Of a DNA stretch of 64,000 nt, positions 12,901 to 26,200 are shown one piece after another. Below the pieces are notes generated by a model. That model was not told the origin of the DNA. It did no database searches and saw only the letters and a list, made by a program, of their open reading frames with translations. The translations under genes and the position numbers were made by a program. The stretch spans positions 310,001 through 374,000 of the forward strand of contig JACGCK010000030.1 in NCBI GenBank assembly GCA_014925825.1, written 5' to 3'. The stretch's first letter is position 1, and every line of letters begins with the position of its first letter. The stretch is from Pholiota molesta. Its lineage: Eukaryota; Basidiomycota; Agaricomycetes; Agaricales; Strophariaceae.

Positions 12901-13850
12901 GAACACGCGATGTCCCCCCGCAGGACTATGCCACCGCGATGACTACAGGCTCTAACGAACCAGAATAACATCGGACTCGGAAGTGGCAGCACTGTGCGCC
13001 AAATTCCTCGCAGTGGCTGTTAGAACTTGCGACGTCGCTGGACGCCTCTGTCCCGAGCGCCAAATCACCACAAATTCGTATCTTAATCCTACATATCTCG
13101 CGTTGTTGTTCCTATGGAGGCTTTCGTCGGAGGCATGTCACCCGAGGTGTAAGTAGATAAACTATCTTCTTCTCTTCCCTGATACTAACGCGTATTTTCT
13201 TTGCATGTAGCGGATCCTAAAGTGACGCAAGAAAATCAAGTAGCGGCCCATTTAACGGACGACCTGGACTCGGATGGAGATGAACTTTCTCGAGGGGTCG
13301 CTCCAAGGTCTACCAGACAACCATTGCATTGGGCACGCTCGGTACAGAAAAAGCAGACCCTCCGTTAGCCAGCACAGACGCCTTCGCATCTGCAATGCGC
13401 CAGCTTGATACCAGTATATGGTCCTGCCGAAAACACTCGTGCCAAGGTCCTGGAAAAGCTCCAGGTATTGATTTCGCCCGCTATATTCGCTCGAATTGCT
13501 CTAAGTAACGCTCTCTACTTGAAGTCCAAGAATGTCGTGAAAGCCGAGGTGAACACAAGGATTACAAGCAACAAGGTAGCCTTTGTCTCGACCTCTAAGT
13601 GGTCAACAAATTCAGTACGTCTTCGACAATCGTCGATGAGAATCTCCGTAACGGCCATACTGATCATGATACCAGGTGTTGTCATCGGTATCAAATCCCG
13701 TTTCCACTGCCTTGAAAGGCTTACGCTGCTAGACTCAACTAATTACCATTTGCCTCGGGTTCCAGACATTGGCTCACCGAAACCATCGCTTCCTCATGCC
13801 TATATTCATGTTTTATGGCCCGTGAAATAAAAGAAGACAAGAACACACTA
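9960..13850 (+). repeat. Duplicated degenerate module D1 (paralogue of 19400-23115)
   Basis: Several blocks align in the same order with 19400-23115: about 10020-10150 with 19560-19690, 11240-11510 with 20270-20520, 11530-11720 with 20545-20760, 12245-12650 with 21270-21610, and 12890-13830 with 22120-23100. One block looks like an exon-intron junction: a short frame starting MEAFVGGMSPEV at about 13113, then GTAAGTAG, a TACTAACG branch-site-like motif at about 13184, and a TTTGCATGTAG acceptor. Beyond it the frame is interrupted, so this is read as a pseudogene of an unknown gene. Another block at 9580-9720 is repeated at 10685-10850 with an intron-like CTTT-rich stretch. Confidence 0.6.
13113..13830 (+). 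pseudogene. Decayed unknown gene in module D1
   Basis: An ATG at 13113 opens a 12-codon frame ending in a GTAAGTAG donor-like site. After the TTTGCATGTAG acceptor at about 13210 an open frame with acidic composition (ending near QKKQTLR) meets a stop, and a third piece follows in another frame. No canonical splice joins these frames without a stop. The same pieces occur in D2 from 22361 with different interruptions, including a lost acceptor. The ancestral product was not recognised. Confidence 0.4.
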
Positions 13851-14293
13851 CCGAATTATCTAAATTCATTTATTCAGCTTCTTTGTATGGGCACTTTGTG
13901 GCTTGATTTTCAATGTATCATACTATACTTTGCAAAAATGGGAGCGGACCAACGGAAAGCGAGAAACGAAGATTATTATTAACAGTAAGATATCGGACAC
14001 TTATTGAACTCGAGATAGCAATGACAATATATATACAACTGACTGCGTCAGGAGCAAAGCTATAGGAATACATTGTCTGCCAGTTTGACCGTGATTCACT
14101 GATTACTCGGAACATGAGGTAACACTGAGGTGGCATTCCATCTTAGAGAGCAGAATTCCGTCGAGGCTAAAATTGAAGGGGACAAGAAAGTAGTCAGATA
14201 ATTGCATATTTGACTATTCTCGAACATTTAGCTTACATTCAGCCGATTTTCGGATCTACTGCATCTGTATGAGGTGACGGCTTAAGATCAAGA
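13851..14293. other. 3' flank of NLR copy B, AT-rich
   Basis: AT-rich sequence downstream of the stop of copy B. It probably holds that gene's 3' untranslated region. No other feature is seen. Confidence 0.4.
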
Positions 14294-17200
14294 TCAAAGA
14301 GCCTCGGCCTCTCGACGCAATGAATCCGCTTCATCGCAGTCAGTCAAAGTACCCTGCTTTTCGAAATGAGTTTGAAGGGCATTAGCAAGGTTCTTGAGTG
14401 ACCGAGAGCGATGTGCATGAGGTGCTGGCTGAAGAAGAAGCACCTCTCGATAGAATGAAATTGCTTCATCAAGGTCACTTAATGCACCCTGCTGTTTAAA
14501 ATGAGCACAAAGGGCTATGCCAAGATTGGTGAGTGATGGTGCACGATCTGGATGAGGTGCTGGCCGAAGAAGAAGTGCCTCCCGATGCAATGAAATTGCT
14601 TCATTAAGGTCACTTGATGCACTCTGCTTAGACTGTTCAAAACGAGTTCGAAGGGCATTTCCAAGATTGTTGAGTGACCCAGGGCGATGTGGATTAGTTG
14701 CTGGCACAAGAAGAAGGGCCTCTCGAAGGAATGAGATTGCTTCATCAAGGTCACTTGATGCCCATTCCCCCCGCCATTTAAAACGAAGGCAAAGGGCAAT
14801 GGCAACATTGTTGAGTGACATTGAGCGATCTGGATGAGGTGCTGGCCAAAGAAGAAGCACCTCTCGATGCAATGAAATTGCTTCTTCAAGGTCGCTTAAT
14901 GCACCCTGCTGTTCAAAACGAGTTCGAAGGGCATTGCCAAGAGCATTAAGTGTCCTTGGGTAATCTGGATGAGGTGCTGGCTGAAGAAAAAGTGCTTCTT
15001 GACATAATGAAATCCCTTCATCAAGGTCGCTTAATGTACCTTGCTGTTCAAAACGAGTGAGAAGTGCTTCACCAAGATAGTTGAGTGACATTGAGCGATC
15101 TGGATGAGGTGTTGGCTGAAGAAGAAGCACCTTTTGATATAATGAAATGGCTTTGTCAAGGTCGCTTGATGCCCCCTGCTGTTGGAACCGAGTGTAAAGG
15201 GCAAGTGCAAGTCTGGTGAGTAATGAGGATCGATCTGAATGAAGTGCTGGCAAAAGAGAAAGGGCATGGTGGTATACAATGATTGCCTTATCGAGGCTCT
15301 GCATATTCCTGCCATGTTTATACAACCCAAAGTAGGCATCTCCCAAGGCTGTCCATTCCTGCACATCCATTGCCTGGAGTCGTACAGCGATCTCAAGGCA
15401 ATAGAGTTGATATAACAGAGTAGTGACATCTTCATCCCCTATCATCAGGGCTAATTCATGTGGTAGCACAGATCTTGGGATGTCATCCAGCGAGTCATAC
15501 CCGTGAGCATCTTGGAACCTGGCTGCAATACAAGGAAGAAATAAAGTTGCCCAGCGCCGCATATCTTGCTCAGATATGATGTCCATTGGATCCTTAATGG
15601 TAGTTACAGTGGCCAGAGGGAGACACGAGCTTCCATTTGAAAGGTGCAGAGGCCAAAACTTGATGCCATATGATTCGACACCACGAAGTTCAGAATAGGT
15701 GCAGACCTTCCCTCGGTGCGATTGGAGAAACTCGGAGAAAACAATCTCAAGGCACCTATTTGCGACCATCAAATGAGCATTTTCGGCGCTAATAGCAATG
15801 CGTCGCTCGTTATACTCCGTCGAGGTGGACTGCATAAATTCGAGGAAGGACAAATGAAATTGCTGTATCGCAGGTGGAATGATATTGCTCTTGAATTCAC
15901 CCCGTGTTTGAAAAGCAGCCAGCCGCCGTTGAATCTCCTCTGCCGGACGGTCGGATACTTGGCCATCTGTTTCCCATGGCAGGAGACGTGCAAAATCACG
16001 AAGAGGAAGTGCTTCCTGAAGGACCATCATTGCTCCGAGGAACTCTCGAAGCTTTTCCTGCATATCTGGGGTAGGAAACAGAGTCGCTATAGCATCACGG
16101 TAGAGGTGCTCAAGTTCTCCACTCCGAGTGCCCACCTTCTCTCTGGACGACAGAATTTGGTCGACAATCTGGTGTGGGTATCGCTGGTCAAATTCATGTG
16201 ACAGCAACGAGCAAACCGTAGCTGCCCAGATAAGAAGACCCTGCGCGTGCGTCGCCAAACGACTGATGGTAAGCTGGTCAGGTCTTCGCCCTCTCCAATC
16301 AATCGTCTCGAAATGATGACGGAAGTAACGCTCGACGATCTCCTGAGAGACCGGTGGAAGGGAATATGCTTGAAATAAGATGGGAATTTTATTGAGGACA
16401 CGTTCGACGGAATGACTGGGCCGACTAGTCAGGATAAATTTCACAGGCGACGGTGATGGAAGGTGCGCGAGTTCCGCCAGGAATGACTCATGACTTGTCC
16501 ATTCCTCCATTCCATCGACGACGACGACGAGCTGGTAGGAATACTCCAATCGGCGGATTGGGTCGATAATATATGCCTTGAAATAATCCTGAAGAGGGCT
16601 ATGTGGGTCATCGAGTTTCCTCGCCGTCTCCGCAATATCAGCGATGGCTCGCGGATGCATCCCCCCGAGCTGTCTGGCAATCATTTGAACGACTGTTTCC
16701 GGATGTTCCTTAGTTAGATTGGCGAGGAAGACACTCCCAGCAAGGCGGTGGTCCTCCTTGAGAAGGCGGACCAGCTGCTGGCCTATTATCGATTTCCCTA
16801 ACCCGGCGGCACCATGGATCCAGAGGATTGCTTCATTGGATTGATCTATCCAGCTGGACAAAAATCCTATCACATCGTCGCGGCTCCCGCTAAGGCATTC
16901 AGCGAGATCGTAGTGTGGATGTTTTGGAAGGTCGTTCAGGGCCGTGTAGTCTGATTTATTTCTTAGCTCGATTTTGCTGTTCGGTCAAGGGATTTGAGAC
17001 ATACCTAATTTCCTGCTGAGATCCTTGACGTCCAGCTGTATATGGATATGACTCTCCGTCTAATTGCTATTTAGTACAAGGCTTCCACATTAAATCAGTT
17101 AACCAACCTGGAATAATTCAATTGCAATATTCAGCTTTGTTCGTATCCCTTGGAGGTCATTCTTGTGCGTGGTGTTTTGGAGATAGCGCCAAAACAAATT

Positions 17201-18520
17201 ACGGCCACTCAATTCGTCGCAATCCTTGGCTATGCCTCCCAGTTTCCTATTTAATAAACTAATCAATATTGCAGTCTGCAAATATGACTGTTAATACCCA
17301 CTTTGTAAATTTATTCAGCGCCTGTTCGAGCTTCGGGAGCTCCGTTGTGGAATCAGAGCAGATCACGGCACAGGACACGACGAACTCTCCAGCTGTAGCC
17401 GCAATCTGTCTCATCTCATCGTAATTTGAACGCGTTTGCTAGGAATCGTTTCGTGAATTATATAAAGTGGAAGATATTATGAGGACATACTGCGATGACG
17501 TTCAACAGATTGACCACCCCTCCGATTGCTGCTTGCACTCCGGCCACCGGTATCACAGCGCTGGCGTCCTTTGCGATGCTGACGACAGTGATACTTCCAC
17601 CAATGGCTGCAGTGAGCACCTTGGATAGCCGGTCGGATGTCCCAGAGTCGCGAGTGACCGCGAGTTGTGGGTATGTGGACTGAGTGGGTGTGAGACTGAC
17701 TGCGGTATAAATGGAGGCCTCAAAACAGACCTTGATTTTGGCGATTTCATCATCCACCATGCGCGTCAATGCGTCCAACGATAACGCTTCGCTTTCGAGT
17801 TTGATCTTTTCAACCGTCCTAATGATGGTGGAAGGAAGTGTCTTAAGAACAGCGAGCATAGATAGAGAAAAACACTATATTCTTACTTGATGAATTCCGT
17901 TATCACCTCTGTGGCTTCCGCAGGATGGGCCTCGGTAGCAGATGCAAGTTGGACGCTGAACTTGGCACAGGTCTCGAGGACATCGGTCAGCTGCATAATA
18001 AAATCGTTAGAGATCGATATGCATAATGTATGGATAGCATTACCCGATCCTCCATATCCTTATCATCGATTTCAGCAATGAATCGAATGAGCCTTTTGAG
18101 CTCGGGATTTTCGGCCATGATATAGGCAATCGAGAGAACGGCAATGTCTTTCTCAAACATTTTGCTCTTCACGAACGCCCTCTGCGGAACAATTTGAGGG
18201 GAAGGCGTATCTGGTGCATTCGGTGATGTTGTCGTTACGTTGTCGCCGGATATTTGTGAAGGTATCTGGGTCGGAGGAGGCGGGGATGTATTTAGTGCAT
18301 TGGGCGCCGTTGGCACTACGTTGTCGTTGGATGACTGTGGTGGTATGGGAATCGAAGGAGGAGGTAGTTGGGGAGTCTTGGGTCGCAAAATCGACATTAA
18401 TTTGTCCCTTTTACGAGGCGATGTTGTGGCCACTACGCTGTTGGGAGACTCCGGTGGTTGCGCAGTCGTAGGTCGAAAAAAGGATTTGAATTTATGAGTC
18501 GACGTCGACTGGGATGCCAT
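14294..18520 (-). CDS. NACHT-TPR STAND protein (NLR-like), copy B, complete
   Basis: Exons read: 18044-18520, 17887-17990, 17731-17818, 17491-17679, 17302-17438, 17108-17246, 17005-17059 and 14294-16950. They sum to 3846 nt (1281 residues) and end in TGA. Order: proline-rich leader (longer than in A or C), FEKDIAVLS helix, helical N-terminal domain (VIPVAGVQAAIGGVVNLL, then YDEMRQIAATAGEF), NACHT with Walker A GAAGLGKS and Walker B LVVVVDGMEEW, winged-helix-like QQFHLSFLEFM, and seven TPR units. The last intron has an excellent GTATGT donor and a TCAG acceptor, and its equivalents in A and C fall at the same codon. The 51-nt intron at 17680-17730 is odd: its donor is GTCTGT and it is in frame with no stop, so it may be retained. 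Predicted cytosolic switch protein; its trigger is unknown. Confidence 0.9.
14300..15240 (-). repeat. Seven TPR units (about 135 bp each) of NLR copy B
   Basis: Unit marks lie near 14356, 14491, 14635, 14777, 14912, 15047 and 15182. Two units are lengthened by 6-9 nt inside the loop. The units are more diverged from one another than those of copy A. Confidence 0.85.
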
Positions 18521-18795
18521 TGCTTTACGATTTGGAAGGCGCGATGAAAGAATAGAGGAGAGTGCAACAACAGATCTAGAACGGCTGCGTGAACGGGTGC
18601 ACTGCAGACTATTTCCGCCTCATGGGAAAATGCTGAACACTGGCTGTGTTGCCGTGCATAAGTGTTGAACACAAGCTTGATGTCCGTTGAGCTCGGAGAG
18701 ACTCCACATGCTCAATTGCAGAGCATCCTCCGGTACTATCGAAAGTCCAAAGAATATATATCTGCGATTCTGCGTCGTGTATGTGATCACTGATG
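18521..18795 (-). promoter_or_regulatory. 5' flank of NLR copy B
   Basis: Shares the leader block next to the ATG and the block around 18675-18692 with the flank of copy A. No further sites can be named. Confidence 0.35.
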
Positions 18796-19126
18796 GTAAC
18801 TTGAGGCGACCGTAACGTTCAGCATTGGTCCTGGAGGATCGATGTTAATAATCGGTGATACTACATATCACAGAGGAGAGGGTACGTTGGATAATCCAAG
18901 GAAAACGGAGGAACGATAGTAGAGTCGCGTTGAAAATGAACTTGAAGGCAAAGCTTGGGTTAAGCCGCGTAACTTGAGGCGACCGTAACGTCCAGCATTG
19001 GTCCTGGAGGATCGATGTCGATAATCGGTGATACTACATATAACAGAGGAGAGGGTACATTGGATAATCCAAGTAAAACAGACGGAATACGATTGTAGAG
19101 TCGCGTTGAAACTATGAAGCTTGGGC
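18796..19126. repeat. Direct tandem repeat, two copies of about 160 bp
   Basis: 18796-18960 and 18969-19126 are near-identical. Both begin GTAACTTGAGGCGACCGTAACG and run through GGATAATCCAAG to AAGCTTGGG. Differences are scattered point changes plus one small indel. No coding frame fits. Confidence 0.85.
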
Positions 19127-19399
19127 TAGGTCGCAGGCTCAGCGCATCGACGCGCATAATCACGTGCGCAATATGACGTATTCTTCTGTTTTTCAACCTG
19201 CAAGCAACTATAGGAGTTATGAATTTCTCTTCCCTTTCTTATTTTCTTCCGATCCACACTTTCTTGCAGTAACTTTTATAGATCGTCGTCGGCCTCCTCC
19301 CGATATTCTAGAAAACGCTTCTGCATTATTAATCTGAACGCGGAGTCTGACTGTAAGTATTGCTTGCTTTATCTCTACGGAAACTAAAATATCCCTGTC

Positions 19400-22300
19400 G
19401 GATTACACCGAATTGGCCATCGCCTTGCAGACTACCACAGGCGCTATCCGCGGTCTCGCGCACATGAAAACACTCTTGCTATGGGCTGCAGCCAAAAACA
19501 ACCCACCCCGAATTCCCTCCAAAATCAGCGAGTCGCTCGTGTTTCCAACCCCAGACGTCGAGGACGCTGCCAGCTACCTCGCCAACGCCATCCACATTAC
19601 ACGTCCGGACGGCGAAAACGTACTCAAGTACACACCGCTGAAGTCCTCGGCTGCGCGGTGGTGCAGGAGCGTCTGAAGATGCATGTCGACCTCTGTTCAT
19701 CGATGCCGTCGTAGGAAGATCGAAAAATCCTTACGAGGTTTTTGGAGGACGATCAGGAACAGAGGAAGACCGTCGAGGCTGCTAGGGGACCTGCAGGCGA
19801 CATCGAGGAGCTGGGAAGAATGCTCGAGCGTGCAGGGGTTTGCTGCCCTCCTCGACGCTGTTGAGCCCACCGCTGACGCCGAGAACATCCAATGCTCCAG
19901 ATTCGTCGCTGGGCATCATTTTAGGTGGCGAAAATCTTGAGGACGACAAGTTTGGTGGGGATGGACAAAGTAATGAGGTTGAGACTGAGAATGAAGAAAA
20001 AGATGTTGTGAAGAGAGATGCGCCTCGAGGAAATGCGTACGTTGTATAATAAAACCTCTTCACTTGCTTTCGAGAATTAGTTTCACTGGATGGAGTTAAA
20101 CTTTTGGAGGTCATTGCCCAGTATCACACATGGGTACGATGAGAGACTTCGACAGAGAGACCGAAGTTTCGATATCATGCTTATGCGCTTTATATTTCGG
20201 TGCCATCGCTATACCTAAATTTCTAAAATCTTGGGCAGAATGAGTATAACCAAGCAAGAGAAGAAGATATGAACTTACAAGTCGCAGCAGTTTGTTCAAA
20301 CAACCGGCCAGGATTATAGGCATATCCACCGAGGATCCTTCGATGACAGCGAACGAAATGGCTTCAGTAACTTCGACGGATACACATGCATATAGCATGA
20401 GAGGAAGCCATGAATATCAAAAATAAGATAAAGGAAGACAGTGCTACGGAGGACAACATGCGATGATCGTTCGACGGTTTCGATGTCGAATGTAGGCGCT
20501 GGGCATGTCGTAAATCATCACAGTATGCATGGCGCGCAAGAGGTGGACAATTTCATATAAATGCAGAGGACAGGCGTGGCGCTGAGCACAGTCGATTCAT
20601 CCATGGCATGCACAGCGGTTCGGGGCGTAGGTGCGCAAGGAAGAATAGTAACGCGTCAGGCCACAACGACGTGCGGTTGCGACGGTACCATCCACGGGCA
20701 TCGTCGTTGTCATTATTGTGCGGCGGCCAATGCGGAGGGCGGAATCGGCCGACGCGGGGGAGAACATCCTCGAAAAAGCAGAGGAGGGTTGGCGGGGGGT
20801 GCAAAACGCATTCGTCGTCGAGGTAGACGCAGAGCGGATGGCGCAGGCAAGCGAGAACTGGCAAAGCTCCTATCTCCTCGTCCTCGGGACCTCGCCGTCA
20901 TCTTCACCCTCGGTAGAAAGCGGACGACCCACTTGCGAGCAGAGGCAATGGGGCTCTCCGCGTCGTCACGCTGTCGATATTATCGCGTCGCCCACATGCG
21001 GCCGTCCATGCGCGTCATGAAGCAGGCTCTCGCCGCCGCTGAGATTCCCGCGGAAGCCAGTATCAGGGCGGCTGCAACCTGTGGCGTTCGGAGGAGGTGA
21101 GCGAGGGCAGCTGGGCGGAAGCGGACGGTGGACCGGCAGGGTTGATGCACAAAGATAGTGGGCCGTGGCGAGGTGGGTAAACGAAGGCGCAGGTGATTAT
21201 CGGCCAGCCAGCGAGCTCCGAGTTCGTTCTTCGTTGTGGGTGGCCGAGAGTGCGGTAAGCGAACGAGCGAACGAGCTCATCAGGCGGCTGGAGAGGTGGT
21301 GACAGGGTTGGTCCACCATTGGGCAACGCACACGGCAGGCAGTATTGATTTGTCCGTCATCCGTATCCATCACCTCGCCGACCTTCAACCGGTTCGCCTA
21401 CCATCGGCCTATCCATCATTGGCGGCCGTCTGTTCCAATCTGCCATCTCGTCCGTCGCTTTCGTTGAGCTGCCCGGCCTCTGCTCATCGTCTGCATTCGT
21501 TTGTGCTCGAGGCGAGATGCTAAGGATGCGGGTGCCAAGGGCCTAGCGGGGCAGCTGGGCGGCGGTAAATGCGGTGGGCGAGTAAACGCAGTCAGCTCCG
21601 AGAGGTAGTGGCGCATGCAGCATGTATCGCACGTCGCCACATCGCCATTGTGCAAGAGGGCTGCGGGAGGTTGGCAATGGATGTTGGCGAGGGCGATGAT
21701 GGAAGTGCGAGACGAACGAGATAGACAACTGGTCTCGTTGGTTAGAATCGAACGCAGAGGGTTGGGTAAGTTGGATAGAGAGTCGGGACGAGTTGCTAGG
21801 ATGTAGGTACCAGCGCGAATTGAGGACGATGCAGATGGGACGCGTTAACACTTGCGTGCTGGCGTCGTTGTCGGGAGCGAAGGCGGCGCATGGCAATGCA
21901 TAGTAGTCTATTCCGTGCCTCGTATTGAGGAATTTGCGGGACCTCTGTGCTGTCGTGGAGTAGGCTAGCAGGCGGGTGGTGTGCGGGAGATGGTTAGAGA
22001 CAAAAGCTAGATTAGACAAGACCAAATCAGATACTCTCACGGCAACTCTGCTTCCTTCGCATCGCATCTAACCTTCCTCTCTTGGTAGCAGCCTCCGACC
22101 TCCATCTGTACTGGGCTGGACTTCGCTTTTGACCATGAACACCGAACTCGCCATCCGCCACCGCCGGACTATGCCATCGGGATGACTACAGGCGCCAACG
22201 AACTGGACTGACGTTCGGAGTTGCAGCGCTGCGTGCCAATTCCTCATAGCGGCTATAAAAACTTGCAAGCTTGCTGCACATCCTGTCCCGAAGGACTAAA

Positions 22301-23115
22301 TCACGACAGATTCGTCATGGTATCTTGGCCCTATTTATCTCGAGCAGCTGACCCTTACTATGGAGGCTTTGGTGGGATCCATGCCCCCGGAGGTGTAAGT
22401 AAGTAGATCAACTACGTTCTTCTCTTCGTTGATACTAACGCGTTTATTCTTTGTAAGTAACCGATTCTAAAGAGAAAATGCAAGGAAATCAAGGAGCGCG
22501 CCTTCAACGCACGACCTCGCCTCGGGTACGAATGAAAACTTGAAGTCTCGAGTTGCCACAAGGCCCACTCAGTCAACGGCTACATTACACACGATCGGCA
22601 AAGCAAAAACAGACCCTCCATTGGCCGGTACAGCCGCCGCATCTGTAATGGACTGCCATATTGATACCATTAAGCTGGATACTCTCGACGAAGATGCTGT
22701 TGCCAAAGTCTGAAGGAGCTGGAACAAGCCGCAGGTATCTGTGTCGCCACTATATTCGCTCCAATTGCCCTAATTGCTTGCTCTTTCACTTCAAGTCTAA
22801 GCACGCCATGATAGACGAATTCAAACCTTGCATCAAAATCAACACGAACCTTGACCACAACCTATAGGCAGCCAGAAAACCCAGTATGTCTTCGACGTCG
22901 AGAATCTCCATATTTTGCCTGCTGATCATCATACAGGACCTCGGCATAGTATCAAGTCTTATTTGAGATTTCCACTGTCTTAGAAGGCTTGTAGTGCCGG
23001 GCTCAACCACTGGCCATTCAGCTCGAGTTCCAGAAATCGGTTCGTCAAAGCCGTCGCGTCACTTGCCCATTCCTTCGCTCATGTTTTTTTTCAACAGCAT
23101 GAGAAGTAAAAAGAA
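19400..23115 (+). repeat. Duplicated degenerate module D2 (paralogue of 9960-13850)
   Basis: Collinear with D1 in at least five blocks (see the D1 entry). The first block keeps an open plus-strand frame at 19413-19676 (87 codons, containing PDVEDAASYLANAIH), which is frameshifted in D1. The last block repeats the MEAF start (22361), the GTAAGTAAG donor and the branch-site-like motif. However, it lacks a proper acceptor and has a frame break near 22710 after LDTLDEDAVAKV. No intact gene is present. The module adjoins the 3' end of copy C just as D1 adjoins copy B. Confidence 0.6.
22361..22870 (+). pseudogene. Decayed unknown gene in module D2
   Basis: Paralogue of 13113-13830. It opens MEAL at 22361, followed by a GTAAGTAAG donor-like site, but the acceptor position reads GTAAGTAACC and no longer ends in a clean AG. 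The frame through DTIKLDTLDEDAVAKV stops at about 22711 and resumes in another frame. The family was not recognised. Confidence 0.4.
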
Positions 23116-23292
23116 GACAAGAAGGCTTCATCGCATATCCGACAACGTAGATTCTTTGATCAACCTCTTTTGTTGTATGTGCACCATGTCGTTTGATTTT
23201 TACATCTACATATTATGTTATACTTTTTGTAACAACAATGGCACTAGCGACGCAGCGAGAAATCATGATTGTTATCGACTGCGAAAAAGAGG

Positions 23293-26200
23293 CTACTGCG
23301 AAAGAGCCTCCGCCTCTTGACGCAATAAATCCACTTCATCGCGGTCACTTATAGTACCCTGCTTTTCGAAACGAGTCTGAAGGGCATCAGCGAGGCCCGT
23401 AAGTGCCCAGGTGCGATATTCATGAGGTGCTGGGTGAAGAACAAGCACCTCTCGCCACAATGAAATCGCTTCGTCAAGATCACTCATAATACTTGAGTGA
23501 CCAAAACGAGCTTGGAGGGCTTCCGCAAGGTCGGCAAGTAACGCAGGGTGATCCGGATGAGGTGCTGGATGAAGAGCAAGGCCTTCTCGATGTAACAAAA
23601 TTGCTTCATCAATATCGCTTGATGCACTCTGCTTTTCAAAACGAGTCTGAAGGGCATCAGCGAGCCCATTAAGTGCCCAGGAGCGATATTGATGAGGTGC
23701 TGGGTGAAGAACAAGCACCTCTCGCCACAATAAAATTGCTTCGTCAAGGTCACTCATAATACTTGAGTGACCAAAACGAGCTTGAAGAGCTTCCGCAAGG
23801 TCGGCAAGTAACACAGGGTGATCGGGATGAGGTACTGCATGAAGAGCAACGCGTTCTCGATGTAAAGAAATCACTTCATCAATATCGCTTGATGCATTCT
23901 GCTTTTCAAAACGAGTCTGAAGAGCCTCAATGAGCCCATTAAGTGCCCAGGAGCGAGATTGATGAGGTGCTGCGTAAAGAACAAGCACCTCTTGCCGCAA
24001 TGAAATTGCTTCATCAAGATCATTTATAACACTTGAGTGACGAAAACGATTTTGAAGGGCTTCCGCAAGGTTGGCAAGTAACACTGGGTGATCGGGATGA
24101 GGTGCAGGATGGAGGGCAATGCGTTCTCGGTGTAAAGAAATTGCTTCATCGATATCGCTTGATGCATTCTGCCTTTCAAAGCGAGTCTGAAGGGCATTGC
24201 AAAGATTGCTGAGTGATGTCGAGCGATTCGGATGAGGTGCTGGCCGAAGAAGAAGCACCTCTCGATATAATAGAATGGCTTCATCGAGGTCATTGGATGC
24301 ACCCCGCTGTTCAAAACGAGTGAGAAGGGCATCTCCAAGGTTGCAGAGTAATCTGGAGTGATCTGAATGGGATGCTGGCTGAAGAAGAAGCGCCTCTCGA
24401 TGGAATAAAACTGCTTTGTCAAGGTCACTTGGTGCACCCCGCTGTTCAAAACGAGTGTGAAGGGCTAAGGCAAGGTTGCTGAGTAAGGTGGGATGATTTG
24501 GATGAGGTGCTGGCCAAAGAAGAAGCACCTCTTGATATAATGAAATGGCTTCATCAAGGTCGCTTGAATCTGATGCACCCCGCTGTTGAAAACGAGTAAT
24601 CAGGGCACCGGCAAGGTTGCTAAGTGACATGGGGTGAACCGGATGAGGCGCTGGCTGAAGAAGGAGTGCTTCTCGATGGATTGAAATCACTTCGTCAAGG
24701 TCGCTGGATGCCCCCCGCTGTGCAAAACGAGTGTGAAGGGCAATGGCCAGATTGTTGAGCGACATTGATTGCTCTGGATGAGGTGCTGGCCGAAGAAGAA
24801 GCGCCTCTCGATGGGATAAAATTGCTTCGTCAAGATCGCTTGGTGCACCCCGCTGTTCAAAACGCATGTGAAGGGCATTGCCAAGGTTGTTGAGGGACAT
24901 CGAGTAATCCGGATGAGGTGCTGGCCGAAGAAGAAGCGCCTCGCGAAAGAATGAAATCGCTTCGTCAAGGTCGCATGATGCACCCTGCTGTTGGAAACGA
25001 GTGTAAAGGGCAGCAGCAAGGTTATTGACTGAGGATGAGCGGTCCGGATGAGGCGCTGGCCGCAGAAGAAGTGCCTCTTGATTGATTGAAATCGCTTCAT
25101 CAAGATCGCTTGGTGTACCCCGCTGTTCAAAACGAACGAATAGGGCAGATGCCAGTGATGTCAATATGACACCCAGGTGGTCCGTTCCACTTGTATTTGT
25201 TTGACCTTCAGTATCTCTTGCGATATCAGCATTTGATCCTTCGCCCGCTGACTTATGTGACGCCAGCCTGAGTTGCAGTGCATGACGACATATACTGATT
25301 TCCTCATCCAGGCTCTTCTTGTGTCTGCTGTATTTGTACAACTTGTTGTAGGCTCCTCCCAATACTATCCATATCCAAAGATTCATCGGTCGCAGTCGCA
25401 CAGCAATCTCGAGGCAGTAGAGCTGATATGACAGGGTAGTGACATCGATATTCCCTATAATTATAGCTAACTTGAAAAGTAGCTTATATTTTGGGTCATT
25501 ATCCAGCGACTCATGCTCGTCCCGCAACCTGGCTGCAATGCAAGGAAGAAACAGGGTGGCCCAGCGCAGCATATCTTCGTCGGGGATGGCTGTTAGTGTG
25601 CCGGTGATAGATGGAGCCAAAAGCAAACGCGAGGTTCCGTTTGAAAGGTGCAGAGGCCAGAATTTGATGGTATATAGTTCGACACCACGAAGCTCGGAGT
25701 AAACGCAGGTCTTCCCTCGGTACGATGGGAGGAACTCGGAAAAAATAATCTTGAGGCACCGATCGGCGAGCATTGAATGAGCCTTTACAGGGCTAACAGC
25801 AATAGACTGCACATTATGGTCTGTCATGGATTCCATGAATTGGAGGAAAGAGATGTGGAATTGTTGGTTTGCTGGTGGGACGATACCATTGTTGATTTGG
25901 CCCCGTGTTTGAAAAGCTGTCAGCCGACGATGAGTCTCCTCTGCCACTCGGTCAGACATGCCTAAGAGACGTGCAAAATCCCCAAGAGGAAGGGGTTCCT
26001 GAAGCACCATCATCGCTCCGAGGAAGGTTTGAAGCTTCTCTTGCATATCCGGTTTAGGGAAAAGAGTTGTGATAGCGTCACGATAGAGACGCTCGAGCTG
26101 CTCTCCACTCCGCGTCCCCACCTTCTCTTCAAACAAGAGGATTTGGTCGAGTATCTGGTGCGGATATCGGTCGTCAAATTCATGCGATAGCAATGAGCGA

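Noticed and set aside
24024..25130. Long minus-strand open frames rich in Phe, His and Gln inside the repeats of copies B and C
   Set aside because: Same frame artefact as in copy A; the TPR-coding frame is continuous over them.
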